Assembly (NCBI RefSeq): GCF_014203325.1
Contig: NZ_JACHIV010000001.1
Span: forward strand, 2,171,501-2,235,500
From: Saccharopolyspora gloriosae
Lineage (GTDB): Bacteria > Actinomycetota > Actinomycetes > Mycobacteriales > Pseudonocardiaceae
Length of the DNA: 64,000 nt
Reading direction: 5' to 3'
This document shows positions 49,754-57,487 of the stretch, piece by piece (the first letter of the stretch is position 1; every line of letters begins with the position of its first letter). The notes beneath the pieces are model-generated. The model saw only the letters and a program-made list of their open reading frames with translations. It did not search any database and was not told the DNA's origin. The position numbers and the translations under genes were made by a program.

Positions 49754-50488
49754 TCAGTTGAAGGTGAGGGCGATGAGGTCGGTGGCTCGGAGGTCGGGGA
49801 GCGTCCAGGTCACGCCTGCCAGGGCGCAGCCGATGCGGGCCAGGGCGAAGGTGTCCGGTTCGCCGGGGGCCAGGTCGTCCTCGTCGGAGATGCCCGCCGC
49901 CGCGATGGCCGCCCGGACGTCGGCTCGGGGCTGCGGATCGCGGAGGTCCAGGTCGTCGGAGTCCGTGCTGAAGACGAGCTCGCCGTCGATCGCGTACCCG
50001 ATGGCTACCGGAGGGCCGGTGAAGTTCGTCCGGATCGTCACCGCGGGTCCGCCGGCGGCGGACAGGACCGCGCTCGGCTCCTGCACGGCCGGTCTCGGCC
50101 TGCCCGCCATCGCCTCGAGGCCGGACCAGTCGCCGCCGGCCGCCGCGTCCACCGCGCGGGCGCGCTCCAGGTCGCCGACCTCGCTGGTCGCGCCGGCGTC
50201 GTCGAACACCAGCGTCCAGCCGTGGACCCGGCCCGCCAGCAGCACCGCGACGCAGTCGGGGTCGCCGAGGGCCGCGCGCGGCAACGAGGTGTGCTCGTCG
50301 GTGGACTGCGCGGGCAACGTGCACGGCACGGCGGAACCGGCGTCGAGGCCGAGCAGCTCCAGCGCCGCGCGCGGTGCGACGTCGCGCACCAGGTGCGCGG
50401 TGGAGTGGCCGATCACGTCCAGTTCGGACAGCCAGATCGGGCGATCATCGGCGTCCAGGGTTCCAGGTGGAAAACCAGGTGTGGGCAA
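49754..50488 (-). CDS. DUF6461-like protein, first of a tandem pair
   Basis: 244 residues. The family-like core is WLSELDVIGHSTAHLVRDVAP, then EHTSLPRAALGDPDCVAVLL, GRVHGWTLVFDDAGATSE and the C-terminal GCALAGVTWTLPDLRATDLI. It closely parallels the neighbouring 50531-51199 product in order and motifs. Such proteins are widespread in actinobacteria, often in self/non-self or immunity-like islands, with no known activity. There is no signal peptide. The ATG start is at 50488 with GGAGATG upstream. The family name is from memory of the pattern and is moderately sure. Confidence 0.6.
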   Translation of the reverse strand: MPTPGFPPGTLDADDRPIWLSELDVIGHSTAHLVRDVAPRAALELLGLDAGSAVPCTLPAQSTDEHTSLPRAALGDPDCVAVLLAGRVHGWTLVFDDAGATSEVGDLERARAVDAAAGGDWSGLEAMAGRPRPAVQEPSAVLSAAGGPAVTIRTNFTGPPVAIGYAIDGELVFSTDSDDLDLRDPQPRADVRAAIAAAGISDEDDLAPGEPDTFALARIGCALAGVTWTLPDLRATDLIALTFN

Positions 50489-50530
50489 GACATCTCCTCG
50501 GAGTGGGGAAGGGCGGGCCGACGGGCGAGC

Positions 50531-51199
50531 TCAGCCGAACGGCAGCATCACCAGGTCGGCGCCGCGGACGTCCGCCGACGTCCAGGAGGTGATCCCCGCG
50601 AGCGCGCAGCCCATGCGGATGACCGCCTCCGGGTCGCGCTCACCCGGATCGAGGTAGTCCTGCTCGACGATCCCGGCGGCCTCGACGGCGTCCTTGAGCC
50701 TGCCCTCCAGCTCGGGCGCGATCCCGTCGAGGTCGTCGGAGTTCGTCCACAGCACCTCTTCGCCGTGCTCGGCGAACACGAGGCCGCAGCTCGGCCCGCT
50801 GAAGTTGTTCGCGAGGGTCAACGCCGACCCGCCGGTCCGGGACAGCGCCACGGCGGGATCCACCAAGGCGCCGTCGACGCCCGAGACCTCGGAGGTCATG
50901 CCCGCGTCGTCGAGGACGAAGGTCCAGCCGCCGATCCGTCCGGCCAGCAGCACCGCGCTGCACTCGACGTCGCCGAGCGCGGTGCGCGGCAGCGAGGTGT
51001 GCTCGTCGGAGCGCTCCGGCGGCAAGGTGCACGGCCGCACGTGCCGGAGCTTCGCCCCCAGCACCTCCAGCGCTTCGAGCGGCTGCAGGTCGCGCACCAG
51101 GTGCACGAGCTGGTGCGGGTCCTCCGCGCCGAGATCGGAGATCCATGCGGGGCCGCCTTCGGAATCCAGGGTGTCCGCGGGGAACGTCGGTGCTGTCAT
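50531..51199 (-). CDS. DUF6461-like protein, second of a tandem pair
   Basis: 222 residues, a paralogue of the next gene downstream. Shared blocks are HLVHLVRDLQPLEALEVLG-type, DEHTSLPRTALGDVECSAVLL, RIGGWTFVLDDAGMTSEVSG and GCALAGITSWTSADVRGADLV. The 42-nt gap to the paralogue suggests one transcript and a tandem duplication with later divergence. It lacks the about 20-residue insertion (AVQEPSAVLSAAGG side) of the partner. It is divergent from a DUF899 gene. Function unknown. Confidence 0.6.
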   Translation of the reverse strand: MTAPTFPADTLDSEGGPAWISDLGAEDPHQLVHLVRDLQPLEALEVLGAKLRHVRPCTLPPERSDEHTSLPRTALGDVECSAVLLAGRIGGWTFVLDDAGMTSEVSGVDGALVDPAVALSRTGGSALTLANNFSGPSCGLVFAEHGEEVLWTNSDDLDGIAPELEGRLKDAVEAAGIVEQDYLDPGERDPEAVIRMGCALAGITSWTSADVRGADLVMLPFG

Positions 51200-51373
51200 C
51201 GGTGGTCCTCGTCAAGCGTCGATCTTGTGATGGCGACACTCTGCACCAGACCCCCGACAACGAGCCCCGCGAGCACCCGGGTCGTCCGTTCGGTGGAACC
51301 GGCGGGCTGCGCGATGAGTTCCCGCGCACCGAGCGGTCGAACTCGTGGAACGGACGATTCGAGGAGGACGACG

Positions 51374-52132
51374 ATGAGCTTGCCCGAGGTCGTGTCGCGG
51401 GAGGAATGGCTCGCCGCGCGCAAGGAACTGCTGGCGAGGGAGAAGGCGGCGACGAAGGCGCGGGACGCGCTCAACGCGGACCGGCGGCGGTTGCCGATGG
51501 TCCGCATCGACGAGGACTACCGGTTCGACGGCCCGGACGGGACGGCCACCTTGCTCGACCTGTTCGGCGGGCGCCGCCAGCTGCTGATCTACCACTTCAT
51601 GTTCGACCCGAGCTGGGACGCGGGCTGTCCGAGCTGCTCGGGGTTCGTCGACCAGTTCGGCGACCTCACGCACCTGCGCGCGCGGGACACCTCGCTGGTC
51701 GTGGTCTCGCGGGCGCCGCTGGACAAGATCGAACCGTTCAAGGAGCGGATGGGCTGGACGTTCCCGTGGTACTCCTCCGGCGGCGGCCGGTTCAACCACG
51801 ACTTCCACGTCACCCACGACGAATCGGTGTCGCCGATCGAGTACAACTACCGCACCAGGGCGGAGCTGGAGCGGGCCGGGGTCGGCTACTACGTCGAAGG
51901 CTCCGAGCCGTTCGAACTCCCCGGCCTGAGCGTGTTCCTGCGCGACGGGGACGCCGTGTTCCACACCTACTCCACGTACGCGCGCGGCCTCGACGGCCTC
52001 GGCAGCACCACGAGCCTGCTCGACCTCACCGCGCTGGGCAGGCAGGAGGAGTGGGAGGAACCGAAGGGGCGGGCGAGTGCCGTCGGCGCCCCGGCGGGCA
52101 GCGACAAGGTCCGCTACCACGACGAGTACTGA
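51374..52132 (+). CDS. DUF899 (thioredoxin-like) family protein
   Basis: 252 residues from ATG 51374 with GAGGAGGACG upstream. DUF899 features: EEWLAARKELLAREKAATKA (about 10-29), ADRRRLPMVRIDEDYRFDGP, LIYHFMFDPSWDAGCPSCSGF (about 73-93) with a CPSC pair, and the FHVTHDE region. The fold is thioredoxin-like with peroxiredoxin-type placement, and the CxxC pair suggests a thiol-redox role. It is divergent from the DUF6461-like pair. Substrate unknown. Confidence 0.85.
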   Translation: MSLPEVVSREEWLAARKELLAREKAATKARDALNADRRRLPMVRIDEDYRFDGPDGTATLLDLFGGRRQLLIYHFMFDPSWDAGCPSCSGFVDQFGDLTHLRARDTSLVVVSRAPLDKIEPFKERMGWTFPWYSSGGGRFNHDFHVTHDESVSPIEYNYRTRAELERAGVGYYVEGSEPFELPGLSVFLRDGDAVFHTYSTYARGLDGLGSTTSLLDLTALGRQEEWEEPKGRASAVGAPAGSDKVRYHDEY

Positions 52133-52214
52133 TCACCGGCGGCGCAGCGAGGTCGGGCGATGACCGCGGGTCCGCCCGCATCGGGTGGTTCACATGTTTC
52201 TTGACAACGATCAA

Positions 52215-52433
52215 CGCAGGCTGAAAGGTTGTCGCGACGTTCCACTGCGACGGTGTGCAGGAAGCCGGTGAGGAATCCGGCGCGGTCCCGCCACTGTGAA
52301 TGGGGAGCCGCGTCCACTGGGGCCACTGCCGGGAAACCGGTGGGAAGGCGGGGCGCGGCGCTGATCCATGAGCCAGGAGACTGGCACCGTCGTACCGATT
52401 CGCACGGGGTCGCGGAGCCCCGAGGAGGTACGA
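52215..52433 (+). ncRNA. cobalamin (AdoCbl-type) riboswitch with SD-sequestering hairpin
   Basis: The conserved B12-box elements are in order: GAAGCCGGTGAGGAATCCGG (about 52261), GCGGTCCCGCCACTGTGA, GCCACTGCCGGG, GGGAAGGCG and the 3' box TGAGCCAGGAGAC (about 52369-52381). Just downstream TCGTACC (52390-52396) can pair with GGTACGA (52427-52433). This buries part of the GAGGAGG ribosome site of the next ORF, so control is probably translational: cobalamin binding turns expression off. The aptamer match is strong; the switching model is inference. Confidence 0.93.
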
Positions 52434-52434
52434 A

Positions 52435-52500
52435 GTGCACCCGAACTCGTTGTACGCGCCGGATTCCGGTCGGTCCCCCGAGTCCTGCCGCGCCGCGTGA
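52435..52500 (+). CDS. 21-codon leader ORF coupled to the binding-protein gene
   Basis: GTG 52435 has an ideal GAGGAGG ribosome site (52422-52428), the only good one in this leader. The frame begins HPNSLYAPDSGR and ends SCRAA, with TGA at 52498-52500. That stop overlaps the GTG start of the binding-protein gene (52497) by 4 nt. Translation of the short frame therefore likely delivers ribosomes to the transporter gene, letting the riboswitch act through it. The peptide itself has no recognisable family. Confidence 0.6.
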   Translation: MHPNSLYAPDSGRSPESCRAA

Positions 52501-54020
52501 GCGGCGTGCTCGGCCGCAGGCGGCTGCTCGCGGGTGTCGCGGGAGCGTTCGCCGCGGTGCCCCTGGTGTCCTGTTCCGGCGGTTCCGGGTCGAGCCCGGG
52601 GCGGCTGCGGGTGGCGTTCCCCGCGGGCGGGGCGACCGAATCCCTGGACCCGCACACCGGCTCGCTGTTCGTCGACCAGGCGAGGGCGAAAGCGCTGTTC
52701 GACACGCTCGTCGGCTACGCCGACGACATGAGCGTGGTGCCCCGCCTCGCCGAGTGGTGGCAGCCTGATCCGACCGGCACCCGCTGGCGGATCCGGCTGC
52801 GCCCGGCGAAGTTCCACGACGGACGCCCGGTGACCGCCGAAGACGTGCTCTACACGTACCGGCGCATCGCCGACGACTCCACCGCGGCGCAGGCGAGCGC
52901 GCACTTCGGAGACGTGGACTTCGCGGCCAGCACGGCGATCTCGGCCACCGAACTGGAACTGGTGCTCGGCGCGCCGAACTTCGAGTTCCCCGCCGCGTGG
53001 GGCGCCCCCGCCACCGAGATCGTGCCCGCCGGAACGACCGACTTCACCGCCCCCGTCGGCTCCGGACCGTTCCGCTTCGTGTCCTTCGAACCCGGCAAAC
53101 CCGCCGTGTTCGCGCGGTTCGACGACCACTGGTCCGGCCCGGCCACCCCGGCCGAGCTGGAGTTCGTGCCGATGGAGGAGGAGAGCGCGCGGGTCAACGC
53201 GCTGCTGTCCGGTCAGGTCGACTACGCCCACGACGTCAGCGCGAACTCGGTGCGACTGCTGGAGCAGGGCGGCCGGGCGCGCGTGCACTCCGCGCCGTTC
53301 GGCACCATGCAGTCGCTGCTGCTCAAGGTCGACCGGCCCCCGTTCTCCGACCCCAGGCTGGTGCGCGCGGTGCGGGCGGGGCTGGACCGCCGAGCGCTGC
53401 TCGACATCGCGCTCAGCGGCCAGGGACGGATCGGCAACGACCTGTTCGGCGCCGGTCTGCGGTTCTACCCGGCGGGCCTGCCCGAACCCGTCCGCGACCC
53501 GGAGCTCGCCCGGTCGCTGCTGCGGGAGGCCCGCGCCGACGGGCTCGGCTGGGAGTTGCAGACCAGCTCCGTCGACCCGTACTTCGAGTCGGCGGCGAGC
53601 CTCATCTCCCAGCAGCTGGGCGACATCGGGATGCGCGTGACGCCGCGGGTCGGGCCGTCGGAAACGTACTTCTCCGACATCAAGGAGCACGGCGTGGCCT
53701 CCCTGAGCAGGACCGCCGCGTTGCCGGTGCCGACGTTCCTCGGCCAGCGCATGACCTCCGACGCGGGCGGCAACAACTACACCGGCTACCGCTCCGCCGA
53801 ATTCGACGCGCTGCACGCCGAAGCTCTGTCCACAGCCGACGAACATCGGCGGGCGGCCCTGCTGGCGCGGGCGCAGCGGTTGTCGCGGGAGCACAGCGGC
53901 ATGGTGGTGTGGGGCTTCAGCGGCTGGAACGTCGCCACCTCCGACCAGGTGTCCGGCGTGCGCGGAGCACCACCGAACTCCCTGGACTGGGCCCGGTTCG
54001 ACCGGGTGAGCGTGGGGTGA
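52497..54020 (+). CDS. ABC transporter family 5 substrate-binding lipoprotein (cobalamin-regulated)
   Basis: 507 residues from GTG 52497, chosen because it opens a lipoprotein signal GRRRLLAGVAGAFAAVPLVS with Cys25. Family 5 (oligopeptide/nickel) signatures: SLDPHTGSLFVDQARAKALF (about 48-67), WRIRLRPAKFHDGRPVTAED (about 99-118) and GSGPFRFVSFEPG (about 185-197). Genes of this class under cobalamin riboswitches are usually proposed to import cobalt, a corrinoid or a precursor. Ligand specificity is unresolved. It is coupled to both the leader ORF and the first permease by 4-nt overlaps. Confidence 0.9.
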   Translation: MSGVLGRRRLLAGVAGAFAAVPLVSCSGGSGSSPGRLRVAFPAGGATESLDPHTGSLFVDQARAKALFDTLVGYADDMSVVPRLAEWWQPDPTGTRWRIRLRPAKFHDGRPVTAEDVLYTYRRIADDSTAAQASAHFGDVDFAASTAISATELELVLGAPNFEFPAAWGAPATEIVPAGTTDFTAPVGSGPFRFVSFEPGKPAVFARFDDHWSGPATPAELEFVPMEEESARVNALLSGQVDYAHDVSANSVRLLEQGGRARVHSAPFGTMQSLLLKVDRPPFSDPRLVRAVRAGLDRRALLDIALSGQGRIGNDLFGAGLRFYPAGLPEPVRDPELARSLLREARADGLGWELQTSSVDPYFESAASLISQQLGDIGMRVTPRVGPSETYFSDIKEHGVASLSRTAALPVPTFLGQRMTSDAGGNNYTGYRSAEFDALHAEALSTADEHRRAALLARAQRLSREHSGMVVWGFSGWNVATSDQVSGVRGAPPNSLDWARFDRVSVG

Positions 54021-55003
54021 TCGCGCTCGCTCCGCGGCTGCGCGGGGCGGCCCCCGGTGCTCGGGTGCTCGGCGCGGTGCTGTCCCGGATCGGCGTCGCG
54101 GTGGCGCAGATCGCGCTGGTCGCCGTCGGCGTGTTCGCGCTCACCGCGCTGCTGCCCGGCGACACCGCCGAAGTCGTCCTCGGCGAGCACGCCGACACCG
54201 GGCAGGTCGACGCGCTGCGGCGGCGCCTCGGCCTGGACGAGCCGCTGGGCACCCGATTCCTGGACTGGGCGGCGGGAATCCTGCACGGCGACCTCGGCAC
54301 CTCGCTGCGCACCGGGCGCCCGGTGGTCGACGAGATCGCGGGCAACGCCGCGACGACGGTGCTGCTGGCGGTGCTGACCCTGCTGATCGTGCTGCCGCTG
54401 GCGCTGTGGCTGGGCGCGCGCAGCGGACTGCGCGCCGGATCCCGGTTCGACCGCTCGGTGAACTTCGCGGTGGTGCTGCTGAACTCGGTGCCCGAGTTCG
54501 CGCTGGCGCTGCTGCTGGTGGGCGTGTTCTCGGTGCAGGCGGGCTGGTTGCCCGCGACGGCCGCCGGGTTGTCCGGCTGGTCGTTGGCGGCCGAACCCGC
54601 GGTGCTGGTGCTGCCGGTGGCGGTCCTGGTGGCCAAGCAGCTGTCCGCGCTGGCCAGGCAGGTCCGCGCCGGCGTGGTGGTCGCGAACTCCGCGGAGTTC
54701 GCGACGCACGCGCGACGCGCCGGGCTCGGTGCGCGCGCGGTGGTGCTGCGCCACGTGCTGCCGAACGCGATCGGCCCGGTGCTGCAACAACTCGGGCGCA
54801 CCGTGGACGGGCTGCTCGGCGGCGTGGTCGTGGTGGAGGCGCTGTTCGCGCTCGACGGGCTCGGGTCCGGGTTCGTCGAGGCGGTGCGCGCCCGGGACCT
54901 GCCCGCGGTGCAGGGCTACGCGCTGCTGTTCGCCGCGGTCACGATCGGCGTCAACGCGGTCGTCGACCTGGCGGCGCGCCGGTTCCGGGCGGGCGCGCGA
55001 TGA
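54017..55003 (+). CDS. ABC transporter permease, DppB/NikB type
   Basis: 328 residues from GTG 54017 (GTGA overlap). There are six spans. The N-terminal periplasmic region LLPGDTAEVVLGEHADTGQV followed by LGLDEPLGTRFLDWAAGILH is typical of the first permease of dipeptide/nickel importers. The EAA-loop region is EFATHARRAGLGARAVVLRH (about 232-251), with VLPNAIGPVLQ after it. It pairs with the next gene. Confidence 0.92.
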   Translation: MIALAPRLRGAAPGARVLGAVLSRIGVAVAQIALVAVGVFALTALLPGDTAEVVLGEHADTGQVDALRRRLGLDEPLGTRFLDWAAGILHGDLGTSLRTGRPVVDEIAGNAATTVLLAVLTLLIVLPLALWLGARSGLRAGSRFDRSVNFAVVLLNSVPEFALALLLVGVFSVQAGWLPATAAGLSGWSLAAEPAVLVLPVAVLVAKQLSALARQVRAGVVVANSAEFATHARRAGLGARAVVLRHVLPNAIGPVLQQLGRTVDGLLGGVVVVEALFALDGLGSGFVEAVRARDLPAVQGYALLFAAVTIGVNAVVDLAARRFRAGAR

Positions 55004-55785
55004 GCCGCGTCCTCGGCTGGGTGCTGCTCGGCGTGCCGCTGCTGGCGGCGCTGGCCGGACCGCTGCTGACCGGGCCGGTGCACGCGGCGAGCGTCCCGCT
55101 GCTGCCGCCCGGCGGCGCGCACCCGCTCGGCACCGACGTGCTCGGCCGGGACGTGCTCGCCCTGGCGCTGCACGGCGGCGGATCGGTGCTGGCGCTGGCC
55201 GGGGGAGCGCTCGCGCTGTCCTACCTGGCGGGGGTGCCGCTGGCGCTGGCCGCGGTGGGCCAGCCGTACCGGTGGCTCGACCGGTGGCTCACCCGCGGCC
55301 TGGACCTGGTGCTGGCGCTGCCCGGACTGCTGGTGCTGATGGTGCTGGCCGCCACCGGGACCCGGACGGCGGGCGCGCTCGTCGTCGCGGTGGCGCTGCT
55401 GCAACTGCCCGCCGTGGTGCGGATCGTGCGCGGTGCGGCGCTCGACGCGGGCCGGCGCGGCGCGGTGGAAGCGATGGCGCTGCAAGGGGAATCGTGGTGG
55501 CGCATCCACTTCGACTACATCGGCCGCGGGGTGCTCGCGCCCGTCGCCGTGGACGCGGGCGGCAGGTTGAGCCTGGTGCTGTACCTCGTCGCCTCGGCGA
55601 ACTTCCTCGGCCTGGGCCTCGATCCCGCCACCGCCGACTGGGCGGTGCTGGTGGAGCGCAACCAGGAGGCGCTGTTCCTGCAGCCGTGCGCGGTCCTCGT
55701 CCCGGCGGGCCTGCTGGTCGCCCTCTGCACCGGCATCAACCTCACCGTCGACCACCACCTGGTGACCGGCCGCGGCCCCAGCTGA
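55000..55785 (+). CDS. ABC transporter permease, DppC/NikC type
   Basis: 261 residues from ATG 55000 (ATGA overlap), shorter than the usual 280-300. The DppC hallmark HPLGTDVLGRDVLALALHGG lies at about 41-60. The EAA-loop region is GAVEAMALQGESWWRIHFDYI (about 156-176). Residues SANFLGLGLDPATADWAVLV match the family's SFLGLG-PP...WG block. No ATPase gene follows: the next gene is a LacI regulator 408 bp away. The importer must borrow an ATPase encoded elsewhere. Confidence 0.9.
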   Translation: MSRVLGWVLLGVPLLAALAGPLLTGPVHAASVPLLPPGGAHPLGTDVLGRDVLALALHGGGSVLALAGGALALSYLAGVPLALAAVGQPYRWLDRWLTRGLDLVLALPGLLVLMVLAATGTRTAGALVVAVALLQLPAVVRIVRGAALDAGRRGAVEAMALQGESWWRIHFDYIGRGVLAPVAVDAGGRLSLVLYLVASANFLGLGLDPATADWAVLVERNQEALFLQPCAVLVPAGLLVALCTGINLTVDHHLVTGRGPS

Positions 55786-55817
55786 CCCCGGCCCCAGCCG
55801 TCACGTTGTGGACGATT

Positions 55818-55963
55818 CCCGCAATTTCGCGAGAAGTTGAACCACCCGAACGAGGCGAAACCCCCGCTCCGAGCCCATCGTGCCCCCGCTGATCTGCCGG
55901 AACGGTCGTCCACAGGGGATGTCGGACACGCCGGAGACCGTTGATTCCTCGCGAAATCGCGGG
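55818..55963. repeat. inverted repeat pair in the 55786-56192 gap
   Basis: CCCGCAATTTCGCGAGAA (55818-55835) recurs inverted at 55945-55963 as TTCCTCGCGAAATCGCGGG, two arms about 110 bp apart. The rest of the 407-bp gap up to the LacI start shows no gene; the LacI operator is near its end. Confidence 0.55.
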
Positions 55964-56136
55964 CGCCGGACCGGCACGTCCGGGGTGGGGCCTTCGGCTC
56001 CGGCCCGAAGAGCGGGGCCGCGCACCAGGGCCGAGGTGCGCGCGGTTGCCCCCGATGGAGTGGACGGCGCCGCCGTCCACCGCAGTGCCGTCGCGGCGGT
56101 CGGAGCAATTCGCCCCGGAGGACCTTGACCGCCGAT

Positions 56137-56152
56137 GTGTTAGCGCTAACAC
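56137..56152. promoter_or_regulatory. LacI-family operator
   Basis: GTGTTAGCGCTAACAC is a perfect 16-bp palindrome with the central CG of classical LacI operators, 41 bp before the LacI gene start. It is a likely autoregulatory and operon-control site. Confidence 0.85.
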
Positions 56153-56192
56153 TGGCGGCTCGATCCGATCGAGGCGGAAGCGGGGGGCGGCG

Positions 56193-57239
56193 ATGGCCGA
56201 GGAATCCGGTGGTCCGGTGGCCGGTGCGCCCGGCCCGGTGCAGCGGGCCTCGCTGGCCGACGTCGCCCGGCTCGCCGGGGTCTCGCACATGACGGTGTCC
56301 CGCGTCGTCAACGGCACCGGACCCGTTCGGGCCGACACCCGGCGGCGGGTGCTCGACGCCGTGCGGCGGCTCGGCTACCGGCCCAACCCGCACGCCCGGG
56401 GACTGGCCACCGGGCGGTCGCGGGTGCTCGGCGTGGTCGCGCTGGACTCCGTGCTCCACGGGCCGGCGAGCACGCTGTTCGGCATCGAGAACGCCGCCCG
56501 CGACTCCGGTTTCGGCGTCTCGGTGGCCAGCGTCCGCGAACCGGGCAGAGCGGGCATCGGTGAGGCGGTCGACGCGCTCAGCGCGCAGGGCGTGGCGGGC
56601 ATCGTGGTCATCGCGCCGCACGCGGAGACGGGACGGGCGCTCGACGACGTCCCCGCGGGCGTGCCGGTCGTCGCGGTCGCCGACACCGAGCAGGCGCCGG
56701 TCCCGGTGGTCACCGTGGACCAGCGCGACGGCGGGCGCCAGGCCACCGAGCACCTGCTCGCGCTCGGGCACGAGACGGTCTGGCACATCTCCGGTCCCGA
56801 CGGCTGGTTCGAGACCGAGGCCCGCGAGCAGTCGTGGCGGGCCGCGCTGGAGGCGCGGGGCGCAGCGGTGCCTCCGGTGCTGCGCGGGGACTGGAGCCCC
56901 CGCTCCGGGTACGAGGCGGGGCGGAAGCTGCTGCGGTATCCGGGCGCGGACGCGGTGTTCGCGGCCAACGACCAGATGGCGCTCGGCCTGCTGCGCGCGT
57001 TGTCCGAAGCGGGCCGGTCCGTTCCGGGCGACGTGCGGGTGGTCGGGTTCGACGACGTGCCGGAAGCCGCCTACTACTCCCCACCGCTGACCACGGTGCG
57101 CCAGGACTTCCTGGCCCTGGGGCGCACGACGTGCGACCAGCTGCTCCGGCTGGTCGAAGGCGCGGCGGACGTGCCCGACCGCTCGATCGTCGCGGCCGAA
57201 CTCGTGGTGCGCGACAGCACCGGAGCCCGCGACCCGTGA
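56193..57239 (+). CDS. LacI family transcriptional regulator
   Basis: 348 residues from ATG 56193 with a GGGGGGCGG site. The N-terminal LacI helix-turn-helix is textbook: SLADVARLAGVSHMTVSRVV (about 20-39), then TRRRVLDAVRRLGYRPNPHA. The periplasmic-binding-like effector domain contains VTVDQRDGGRQATEHLLALG (about 176-195), FAANDQMALGLLRAL and VRVVGFDDVPEAAYYSPPLT. It very probably controls the downstream sugar-acid operon and itself through the palindrome at 56137-56152. Confidence 0.93.
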   Translation: MAEESGGPVAGAPGPVQRASLADVARLAGVSHMTVSRVVNGTGPVRADTRRRVLDAVRRLGYRPNPHARGLATGRSRVLGVVALDSVLHGPASTLFGIENAARDSGFGVSVASVREPGRAGIGEAVDALSAQGVAGIVVIAPHAETGRALDDVPAGVPVVAVADTEQAPVPVVTVDQRDGGRQATEHLLALGHETVWHISGPDGWFETEAREQSWRAALEARGAAVPPVLRGDWSPRSGYEAGRKLLRYPGADAVFAANDQMALGLLRALSEAGRSVPGDVRVVGFDDVPEAAYYSPPLTTVRQDFLALGRTTCDQLLRLVEGAADVPDRSIVAAELVVRDSTGARDP

Positions 57240-57300
57240 CGCGGGCTCGGCGGTCCGCTCGATCCCTGAACGCACCGCTGATCCCTGCGAACCTCCGATC

Positions 57301-57439
57301 TTGCCGGCGGCGAAGCCGCTGAGCAGTGACCACGCACGCGGCCGGGTTTCCCGCGAGGACGGCGATTTCCCTCGCGGTGGAGCCGGGCCGGGACATCGAC
57401 CCCGCAGCGCTGGGGTCCCACCACCCGACCCCTACGCAG
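57301..57439 (-). repeat. structured repeat, decayed copy F
   Basis: The CTGCGTAG end (57432-57439, minus sense), the inner CGAT-TCCC...GGGA-ATCG pairing, CTCCACCGCGAGG, the TCACTGCTCAGCGG hairpin and spacing identify it. The outer stem is no longer paired and about 40 bp are missing. Unlike the other copies it is antisense to both flanking genes. Confidence 0.65.
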
Positions 57440-57487
57440 ATCACCCCGGAAGGCCTCTTCGCCAACGAAGACGAGGAAACGAGAACC

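Noticed and set aside
15129-57439. The 180-bp repeats as IS elements
   Set aside because: No transposase-length frame, no target-site duplication visible, and length is too short. A non-autonomous element remains possible.
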